Below are positions 6,768-12,420 of a stretch of 12,420 nt of DNA, piece by piece. Under the pieces are notes generated by a model. The model was given only the letters and a program-made list of their open reading frames with translations. It was not told the origin of the DNA and made no database searches. Both the position numbers and the translations under genes were made by a program. Each line of letters opens with the position of its first letter. Position 1 is the stretch's first letter. Location of the stretch: assembly GCA_030043495.1 (NCBI GenBank), contig JASHXO010000124.1, positions 1-12,420 of the forward strand, in the 5' to 3' direction. The stretch comes from Candidatus Rhabdochlamydia sp. (GTDB taxonomy: Bacteria; Chlamydiota; Chlamydiia; Chlamydiales; Rhabdochlamydiaceae).

Positions 6768-6808
6768 TTTGACGTCAAAAAATTATGACGTTTTTTGAAA
6801 AACATCAT
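6768..6808. promoter_or_regulatory. TGACGT repeats with palindrome upstream of the Thr-rich gene
   Basis: TTTGACGTCAAA (6768-6779) is a perfect 12-bp palindrome. TGACGT recurs at 6786-6791, 16 bases from the first TGACGT at 6770. The second copy starts a further inverted repeat (ATGACGTTTTT, 6785-6795, with AAAAACATCAT, 6798-6808, one mismatch). The block lies 31-72 bases upstream of the start codon and could be an operator or a leader hairpin. No regulator can be named. Confidence 0.3.
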
Positions 6809-7016
6809 AGATCATAAATGTTAAGGGTATATTAAGAAAAGAAAAAATCATAGAAATATTCAAATTACTTACCCTAAGATATTTAGCTATACGAGAAACC
6901 TGTTAACATTAAAATTTTTTTAAGACGTTTCTAATCAGACAATCAGAAATATTGTTTAGGATCCGCAAAGAGCATCGAGTTTTTTTTCAAGACAAGATAT
7001 AGATAGCGAAAAATCG

Positions 7017-7109
7017 ATGCAAAAAAAATGTTTTTCTGCTGATGCTACAGTTACTTATCATGGACGAGAAATCTTAGCAAACGCATACTCAAAACAATTT
7101 CTTTGGTAA
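7017..7109 (+). CDS. Possible 30-residue leader peptide before maf
   Basis: ATG at 7017 opens a 30-residue frame beginning MQKKCFSADATVTYHGREI and ending KQFLW, which stops 10 bases before the maf ATG. The frame itself is open back to 6960 without another start. It has no visible ribosome-binding site and no known family. The protein-like composition and the position make a leader peptide or a gene relic conceivable, but chance is quite possible. Confidence 0.2.
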   Translation: MQKKCFSADATVTYHGREILANAYSKQFLW

Positions 7110-7119
7110 AAGAAGTATC

Positions 7120-7707
7120 ATGCGATTAATTCTCGGATCACAATCTCCCCGCCGAAAAGAAATTTTAAACTTCTTCGCAATCCCCTTTGTGCAAATCCCT
7201 TCGGCCTTTAATGAAGAAATTATCGATTTTGAAGGAGATCCTAAACAGTATGCTCAAGAACTTTCTACAAAAAAAGCACAAGAGCTTGCCAAAACTTTTC
7301 CTGAAGATATTATTCTTACCGCTGATACGGTCGTCTATTTTGAAGGAAACATTTACAACAAACCTAAAGATGAAATAGAAGCCCATGACATGCTAAAAAA
7401 ACTCTCTGGCCACTGGCATCAAGTATTTACAGCAGTAACTATTCTAAAACCTAGGAAACTGTTTTCAGGCATTGAAGAAACAAAAATTCTTTTTCATCCT
7501 CTCACAGATGAACAGATTCACCTCTATCATCAAAGCTGCACTTTTCTCGATAAAGCAGGAGGTTACGCCATTCAACAAGCAGGCAGCATCCTTATTGCAC
7601 GGATCGATGGATGCTATTACAATGTGATGGGCCTGCCCATTAACACGACCAAGGAATTGCTCCTTAAAGCAGGCATTGATCTTTGGAAACACCTTAAGCC
7701 TTTCTGA
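7120..7707 (+). CDS. maf: Maf family nucleoside triphosphate pyrophosphatase
   Basis: At 195 residues it has the usual Maf length. Family motifs are all visible: LILGSQSPRRKEIL at the N-terminus (substrate-binding SxSxRR), TADTVVYFEGNIYNKPKD (67-84) with the catalytic Asp69, DKAGGYAIQQ (144-153) and YYNVMGLPI near the end. Maf proteins hydrolyse nucleoside triphosphates, including non-canonical or modified ones, to the monophosphate plus pyrophosphate, and some inhibit septum formation. The ADTVV motif fits the dTTP/UTP-type (YhdE) branch rather than proving it. One deviation is GYAIQQAG in place of the common YGIQG. Start choice is the first ATG; no strong Shine-Dalgarno precedes it. The next gene starts three bases after this stop, so the two are very likely co-transcribed. 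In Chlamydia, maf (CT349 from memory) has the same downstream neighbours. Confidence 0.92.
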   Translation: MRLILGSQSPRRKEILNFFAIPFVQIPSAFNEEIIDFEGDPKQYAQELSTKKAQELAKTFPEDIILTADTVVYFEGNIYNKPKDEIEAHDMLKKLSGHWHQVFTAVTILKPRKLFSGIEETKILFHPLTDEQIHLYHQSCTFLDKAGGYAIQQAGSILIARIDGCYYNVMGLPINTTKELLLKAGIDLWKHLKPF

Positions 7708-7710
7708 TGT

Positions 7711-9534
7711 ATGCGAAAAAAATTTCATCTAAAAAACAAAACCTCGCGTAGTCCGTTTAGCCGGACTGCTCTTGCTTCACTTTCCCTCAGCTGTCTCGTG
7801 GCCGCTTTTTCTTCTGTTTTTGCTAATGGGCAGGTCTCTTCTCGGGAACAAGCCGGTTTAATCCACCTTGCAGCAAATTCAGAAAGCGCGATCTCCGCAG
7901 TAAAAGAACGTACGGGGATCAATAAACTGCATATTTTGTACCTTCTGCAATCCAAAGAATTTAATCGCGCCATTGATCTCTACCGTGAATACAAAGAAAC
8001 CCTCGGCAGACATGATTTTGAAATTTTGCAGCAAATAGCCATGATCATTTTAGAACAGGGCGCAAGGAGCTCTGATCCTGAAACACAACTTACCAGTATT
8101 TTTGGTTCAAATATCGCTGGAATTGCCGCTTCGATCGATATTCTTGAGGCTGGAATAGCCAGCCCGCAACCTCAAACACAAATGGCCGCTATTCAATTTT
8201 TAGGTCACTTGCAGGATGATCGCTGCGAAGAACTTTTAACGAAAGCCATGTCTTCGGATTACTTCTTCACGCGCCTTGAAGCAGCTTATCAGCTCGCTAT
8301 GCGCAAATCTCGGACAGCCGTCGGACAAATTGAATCACTGATGTATAAAGTGCCCCCGCAAATGCGTTTTTTTTTTCCTCAATTTTTCGCTTTGATCGGG
8401 ACCTCGGATGCCATTACCCTGCTTCGCCACATGATGGATGATAAATGTCACATGACAAGAATTGAGGCCATTTTAAGCGCTGCTCGTTTTGGCCGCGATG
8501 ACCTATTGCCGATGATTCGATCTCGTGCGACACATTTAAACATCGCCGAGCAAGAAGCTTGCGCTGCTGCAATTGGTTTTCTCAAAGACTCTAAATCGTT
8601 CCCTTTACTGAAAAATTTAAGCCAGTCTCCTTCCCCCAATATCAAGCTCGCGGCGAAATATTCTTTATACCTTCTTGGCGACGACTCTGCCAAAGAAGAA
8701 ATCATCTCATTGGCAAAAGATGGCAATCTCTTTGCAATCGGTCTTCTTGGAAATATCCCAGGAACGCAGGACATTTTATACTCACTGACTAAAAATCCAG
8801 ACTTGCAGATTCGGTTTAATGCGATTTTTTCTTCTCTAAAGCTGAGCGATCATCGCCCGCTCGAGACTCTTTTAGAATTTCTTATTCGGGATTCACGCGA
8901 CCTGGGTTTTCACCCGCATTATTCGGCCGGCAATTCGCTCATGTCTTGGAAAGTGGTCCCCTCTGCACAACAACACCAAAAAGAAAGTCCCAATGATCTG
9001 CTCGCCTTCTCTGTCCATGTCAGAGAACATATGCTTAGAGAATGTCTTGAATTCCCTCCAGAGGAATTTCTAAAAATCGCCAACTATCTCTTTGATTCAA
9101 AACAAGCAGATTTAATCCCCTCATTGATCTCTCTGATGGAAAACCTCCAAACTCCTGAAGCGGTCTTACTCCTCGAAAACAAAGCGCAAACAGCAGGAGC
9201 TCCACTCACAAGAGCTTATTGCAATCTAGCTCTTTTGCGTTTAAAAAAAGGAGATCAATACAAAACCGCGGTCTTGAACTGGATTTCGGTGAAAAAAAAT
9301 ACAGAAATGTTTCGTTTCCGACCTATGCTACCTTGGAATTTAAAGATCTCGGAAAAATCGAATGCGTTTGAGCTCACCCCTGAAGAACATTCAAAGTTGC
9401 TCATTGAATGCTATCAGACAATTGCCCTGGAACACGAGGAACAGAGCATCGATATCGTTTTGGAAGGTCTTAAAAGCGGACATTATAAAAATCGACCCGT
9501 GCTGGCAGGCCTTTTGGTCCAGGCCATTCAATAG
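7711..9534 (+). CDS. Secreted HEAT-repeat protein (CT350-like)
   Basis: The protein has 607 residues. Its N-terminus has a basic n-region (MRKKFHLKNKTSR), a hydrophobic core (ALASLSLSCLVAAFSSVF) and a likely signal peptidase I site after Ala38 (VFA/NG), so it is probably exported to the periplasm. A lipobox reading (SLSC) does not fit the consensus. From about 140 to 395 it is built of paired helices with HEAT/armadillo-type spacing (for example TQMAAIQFLGHLQDDRCEELL, TRIEAILSAARFGRDDLL, NIKLAAKYSLYLLGDDSAKE), a fold used for protein-protein contacts. Residues 400-607 are also mostly helical. There is no catalytic motif. It begins three bases after the maf stop with no own Shine-Dalgarno, suggesting translational coupling. 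The position between maf and an LptD-like gene matches what I recall of CT350 in Chlamydia and hints at an envelope-assembly role (inference). Confidence 0.75.
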   Translation: MRKKFHLKNKTSRSPFSRTALASLSLSCLVAAFSSVFANGQVSSREQAGLIHLAANSESAISAVKERTGINKLHILYLLQSKEFNRAIDLYREYKETLGRHDFEILQQIAMIILEQGARSSDPETQLTSIFGSNIAGIAASIDILEAGIASPQPQTQMAAIQFLGHLQDDRCEELLTKAMSSDYFFTRLEAAYQLAMRKSRTAVGQIESLMYKVPPQMRFFFPQFFALIGTSDAITLLRHMMDDKCHMTRIEAILSAARFGRDDLLPMIRSRATHLNIAEQEACAAAIGFLKDSKSFPLLKNLSQSPSPNIKLAAKYSLYLLGDDSAKEEIISLAKDGNLFAIGLLGNIPGTQDILYSLTKNPDLQIRFNAIFSSLKLSDHRPLETLLEFLIRDSRDLGFHPHYSAGNSLMSWKVVPSAQQHQKESPNDLLAFSVHVREHMLRECLEFPPEEFLKIANYLFDSKQADLIPSLISLMENLQTPEAVLLLENKAQTAGAPLTRAYCNLALLRLKKGDQYKTAVLNWISVKKNTEMFRFRPMLPWNLKISEKSNAFELTPEEHSKLLIECYQTIALEHEEQSIDIVLEGLKSGHYKNRPVLAGLLVQAIQ

Positions 9535-9722
9535 TTAATTCACCATAGAGAAAAAAAGATTCTCTGTAGTCATCTAAAATGCAACTCGTCATCCTGCTTA
9601 CTCATAAAACTGTCCAAAAAAATTTAGTCGTTCACAGTCATTTCCTGCTGCTGTACCCAAACTCTTTCTCATTGGAGAATATTAAATGGTCTCTTATTCT
9701 TAGACATTGATCTTTTAGAATT
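9535..9722 (+). other. Spacer between the HEAT-repeat gene and lptD
   Basis: This 188-bp spacer has a hairpin right after the HEAT-repeat stop: an 8-bp stem with one T-G pair (ATAGAGAA, 9545-9552; TTCTCTGT, 9560-9567) around a 7-base A-rich loop, with no T-run after it, so it is not a typical terminator. A 43-residue frame (9579-9710) is in frame with lptD but ends in TGA before it. A GGAG at 9674-9677 precedes an ATG with only five codons. No clear promoter was seen. Confidence 0.35.
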
Positions 9723-12317
9723 TTGATAAAATCATTCATGCACCCTTTGATCTTTTCCCTAGTTTGCCTCACTGCTTTTACGTTAGCTCATTCTGAGTCG
9801 CTATTTGAGGATTTTTCTGAGGATTCCTTGGCAAACCAGAGGCAGAGTTACGAGGAACTGGTGCAGAAGGGCGAAGATCCCTTTGATGAAGTTTTTGCCG
9901 ATTCCATGGAATCGATCCATGAGTCCCCAAATTCCATTGTCAAACTAGCACAACATGAAGAAGAGTTGACCTACGAGGAAATTTCATTTTTAGATGAGCC
10001 TCTTGTCGGAAAAGAAAATGCGCAACTTGCTCAGCAAGCATCTAACGAAAAAAGATTATTATCATTAGTCCCAGAATCCGAGGAATACTTTCAAAATCCC
10101 AATGAGCTTCAGTACGATGAATCAGAGTTTAATCCAGATATAGAAACACAAGTCCCTTCCCTTAGCGATGATGTTGACCTGGATGAACCAGAGCCTCTTC
10201 CACCAGAGCAGTCCCAAGCTCCAGTTGAACCGGGGCCATATCAACTCGAACATCTCCCACCCGCCTCTCCTTTCTCACAGTCCCCACTTCCCCAGGAACT
10301 CGTCATCGATTTGAAAAATCCTGTCTTTGCGCATGGGGTCATCACCACAGAGGAAGGAGGCGTCATTTCTGGACAAGGGATTCGGATCCAAGCTCGAAAA
10401 ATCGAATACACCAACAAGATTGAAAATGGAATTCGGATTCAAAAGATTGTCGCTGAAGAAGACCTAATGATGGAATATGCGAACAGAGCTTTTGTCGGCT
10501 CTCGGCTTGAATACGATTTCATCAATAAAATCGGGGTACTTTATAATGGCAAAACATTTGTTGACATTTGGTTCTTGGGTGGAGATAAAATTGAACTCCA
10601 AGAAGATGGGACATTTTACATTAGCAATGCTTTCGTCACCACTTGCGAAGACCAGGATAACACATGGGAAATCAACGCTAAAACTGTCAAAATAACCGAA
10701 GATAAATTTTTAGCGGCTCGAAACATCCGATTCCGATTCTTTAAAGTCCCTCTGTTTTGGCTTCCCGCCTTTAAGAGCAATCTAAAAGCATTTTCTGATC
10801 CCCCCATCCGCTACAAAGTTGTTTGGGACAAAGGACTAGGTCCCCGTTTGACGATGCGCTATCGAGTCTTTTCGTGGAGGGATTTGAACCTTTTTTTTCG
10901 TTTAGATTATCGAATAAAACGCGGTTTTGGTGGCGCATTCGAATCCGAATATTCACCGCCGGATCACTCAACGACATTCGTGACGCGCAGTTATGGCGCG
11001 CACGACAAATCCTTCCCTGATGAAAGGGGGCCTCACCGCTATCGTTTGCAAGGCCTATATCATACCCAAAGCAAAGATGAAAAATCTCAAATTCATCTGA
11101 CGTGGGATAAATTAAGCGATACGAGGATGGTCGGCGATTTCCGCAGCGATGATTTTGAGATTAATACACAAAAACGCACACATCTTGTGGTCTTCCATCA
11201 ACTCAACAGTGCCATTTTTAATTTTAGTCTTCAGCCACGCGTCAATCGATTTGACAGTATCGACCAAGAACTTCCCTTATTGACTGTCGGGGTCCGTCCT
11301 TTCCAATTGGGCAATTCAGGAATCATTTCCAACAACTACGCTAATGCCGGATATCTCGACTACGTGTATGCCAATGACCTGCGCAAAGAATTCCATCGAC
11401 TTGGACTCTCATCATCGACGCGGTCCGTGCGCATGGAGACCCGCAATGAACTTTATCGGCCGTTTTCTTTGGGACATTTTACGCTAACTCCAAATATTGG
11501 GGTCATTGGAATCTTTTATAGCAATAATCCTTTGCACCATTCTATTGGCCAAGGAATCTTCAGTTATGGATTTAACGGACAAACCAGGCTCTTCAAAAAC
11601 TATAAAAAATTCCGTCATATGAGCGAGCCTTACCTCGAATTCCAAGGATTGACCTCTCCCACAGCTGCTTTAAGTCATCATTTTTACTTTGATATCAACG
11701 ATGGCTATGATCAACTCAATCAACTCCGTCTTGGATGGCGCAATTCTTTCTATTCCCGCAATTGCCCCATTTTTCTCCCTTCGATCTACACTGATATTTA
11801 CACTTATGGATTTTTTGGAAATCGTCATTTTGCTCAAACTTTTCCCAAATTTTATCTAAATGTAGGATGGAATCGTCCATCCTATGCAATCCGCGGAGGT
11901 ATCGCTTGGAATAATGAGGAGCAAGTTTGGGATTACACCAATATTGCTACCGATTGGACAATCAATGAAGATGTCGCTTTCGGGATTGAATTTAGACATC
12001 GTAGCAAATTTGATTGGAGAAAAGCCGACCATGAGAATTTTATTGTCGATGTCGCCCACTCCATCCCTGAATTGCTTGAGTCCCCCATGTCCGACGCCAG
12101 GGACACTCTGCTAACTCGTTTTTTCATCCGCCTGGCCCCGAAATGGAGTTGCCAAATCCAATCCCGGCATGGTTGGGGACGGAAAAACGAACCGCGGTAT
12201 AGTGCTGGCAAGATCGATCTCGTCACGATGCTGACATGCAGCTGGCGCTTAAGACTTTCTTATGAAAGATTGCCTAACGACAACCGCTTTTCCTGTTCGG
12301 CTTCCCTTGTTAAGTAA
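9723..12317 (+). CDS. lptD: LPS-assembly outer-membrane protein LptD/OstA-like (CT351-like)
   Basis: Annotated from a TTG (864 residues), because this adds the Lys of MIKSFMHPLIFSLVCLTAFTLA, a Sec signal peptide cleaved near residues 22-24. An ATG at 9738 is the alternative, and neither has a good Shine-Dalgarno. Residues 25-190 are very acidic, low in complexity and Pro/Glu-rich around 153-190. Residues about 194-350 form an OstA/LptA-like jellyroll: a VFAHGVITTEEGGVISGQGI strand, repeated beta-strands, TTCEDQDNTWEI (306-317) and FRFFKVPLFWLPAF, as in LptD proteins. From about 360 onward alternating strands suit a beta-barrel. LptD takes lipopolysaccharide from the LptA bridge and inserts it in the outer membrane with LptE. 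The acidic linker is not typical of LptD, and the paired Cys pattern seen in E. coli LptD is not evident. Assignment to the family is good; exact orthology is inferred. Confidence 0.8.
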   Translation: MIKSFMHPLIFSLVCLTAFTLAHSESLFEDFSEDSLANQRQSYEELVQKGEDPFDEVFADSMESIHESPNSIVKLAQHEEELTYEEISFLDEPLVGKENAQLAQQASNEKRLLSLVPESEEYFQNPNELQYDESEFNPDIETQVPSLSDDVDLDEPEPLPPEQSQAPVEPGPYQLEHLPPASPFSQSPLPQELVIDLKNPVFAHGVITTEEGGVISGQGIRIQARKIEYTNKIENGIRIQKIVAEEDLMMEYANRAFVGSRLEYDFINKIGVLYNGKTFVDIWFLGGDKIELQEDGTFYISNAFVTTCEDQDNTWEINAKTVKITEDKFLAARNIRFRFFKVPLFWLPAFKSNLKAFSDPPIRYKVVWDKGLGPRLTMRYRVFSWRDLNLFFRLDYRIKRGFGGAFESEYSPPDHSTTFVTRSYGAHDKSFPDERGPHRYRLQGLYHTQSKDEKSQIHLTWDKLSDTRMVGDFRSDDFEINTQKRTHLVVFHQLNSAIFNFSLQPRVNRFDSIDQELPLLTVGVRPFQLGNSGIISNNYANAGYLDYVYANDLRKEFHRLGLSSSTRSVRMETRNELYRPFSLGHFTLTPNIGVIGIFYSNNPLHHSIGQGIFSYGFNGQTRLFKNYKKFRHMSEPYLEFQGLTSPTAALSHHFYFDINDGYDQLNQLRLGWRNSFYSRNCPIFLPSIYTDIYTYGFFGNRHFAQTFPKFYLNVGWNRPSYAIRGGIAWNNEEQVWDYTNIATDWTINEDVAFGIEFRHRSKFDWRKADHENFIVDVAHSIPELLESPMSDARDTLLTRFFIRLAPKWSCQIQSRHGWGRKNEPRYSAGKIDLVTMLTCSWRLRLSYERLPNDNRFSCSASLVK

Positions 12318-12352
12318 ATTTTCGTTTAGGCAGAGAACCTTTTTTAAACAAC

Positions 12353-12420
12353 CTAATGCTCTGTAAACTTAATTTTTGCAGTTTGGGCTAACGTGAAAGC
12401 TCCCGCGGTTAAACGATCGT
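12353..12420 (-). CDS. Possible C-terminal tail of a gene entering from the right edge
   Basis: On the minus strand a frame open to the window edge ends in TAG at 12353-12355 and encodes 21 residues containing RLTAGAFTLAQTAKIKFTEH. The composition is protein-like and the position, convergent with the LptD-like gene 36 bases away, is sensible, but the fragment is far too short to identify. Another minus-strand frame in the same stretch is also open for about 16 codons, so this is a weak call. In 12318-12352 there is only a TTTTTT run after AGGCAGAGAACC, without a good stem. Confidence 0.25.
   Translation of the reverse strand, partial: DRLTAGAFTLAQTAKIKFTEH

Larger units (their letters stand above)
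6737..7119. other. Divergent intergenic region upstream of maf and the Thr-rich gene
   Basis: This 383-bp spacer must hold the promoters of both flanking genes. Apart from the TGACGT block next to the Thr-rich gene, I see an AT-rich centre and a weak inverted repeat (GCATCGA at 6972-6978 and TCGATGC at 7014-7020). A 30-residue frame just before maf is listed separately. No -35/-10 pair stands out, and the maf start has no clear Shine-Dalgarno. Confidence 0.4.

Noticed and set aside
6348..6788. Long plus-strand frame opposite the Thr-rich gene, very rich in Val
   Set aside because: Its Val/Ala tracts are the antisense of the Thr/Ala codons. The minus-strand frame has the ribosome-binding site and terminator.
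6972..7020. Inverted repeat GCATCGA / TCGATGC with T/A tracts
   Set aside because: The 35-base loop and lack of a T-run on either exit side make it neither a convincing terminator nor a mobile-element end.
9579..9710. 43-residue frame upstream of and in frame with lptD
   Set aside because: It ends in TGA before lptD, and the signal peptide lies after the stop. It has no ribosome-binding site, so a longer LptD or a separate protein is not supported.
12318..12352. T-rich run after the lptD stop as a terminator
   Set aside because: Only a 3-bp AGG/CCT stem can be formed before the TTTTTT, too weak to call.
1..12420. CRISPR array, tRNA or rRNA genes
   Set aside because: No regularly spaced direct repeats and no cloverleaf- or rRNA-like sequence were seen on either strand by eye.

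Overview
The window looks like chromosome from an environmental chlamydia (order Chlamydiales, most likely Parachlamydiaceae such as Protochlamydia, Neochlamydia or Parachlamydia). Three things suggest this. It is AT-rich Gram-negative DNA. It carries two paralogous F-box-like plus leucine-rich-repeat (LRR) proteins, a class strongly expanded in amoeba-infecting chlamydiae. It also has the order maf, then a secreted HEAT-repeat protein, then an LptD/OstA-like outer-membrane protein, which I remember as CT349-CT350-CT351 in Chlamydia trachomatis. No database search was possible, so the organism is an inference.

Left part (1-4320). The 3' part of a DUF3604 gene enters from the left edge (1-869, +). 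It converges on a decayed F-box/LRR gene (982-1798, -) that has a +1 frameshift near 1365-1375 and only a stub of LRRs. A 337-bp spacer of about 88% A+T (1799-2135) separates it from a divergent 570-residue protein (2136-3848, +) with a nucleoside-phosphorylase-like C-terminal domain. A small protein of unknown function with no orthodox start codon follows (about 3887-4261, +), closed by a hairpin terminator at 4282-4309.

Middle (4324-7119). An intact F-box/LRR gene (4324-5451, -) is transcribed from a start with a strong Shine-Dalgarno. Upstream of it lies about 560 bp with no convincing gene. That stretch holds a 59-bp imperfect palindrome (5528-5586), a longer inverted repeat that may be a miniature mobile element or insertion-sequence remnant (about 5712-5902), and a strong terminator (5957-5991, -). 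The terminator ends a monocistronic Thr/Ala-rich protein gene (6020-6736, -) with a strong ribosome-binding site and TGACGT repeats upstream. Both F-box/LRR genes, the phosphorylase-like protein, the small protein and the Thr-rich protein are plausible host-directed proteins, but nothing in the sequence proves secretion.

Right part (7120-12317, +). These are housekeeping and envelope genes: maf (nucleotide pyrophosphatase), a HEAT-repeat protein with a Sec signal peptide starting 3 bases after the maf stop, and a large LptD-like protein with an unusual acidic N-terminal extension. The LptD-like protein would insert lipopolysaccharide into the outer membrane. At the right edge a possible C-terminal tail of another gene enters on the minus strand (12353-12420). 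No tRNA, rRNA or CRISPR was seen.
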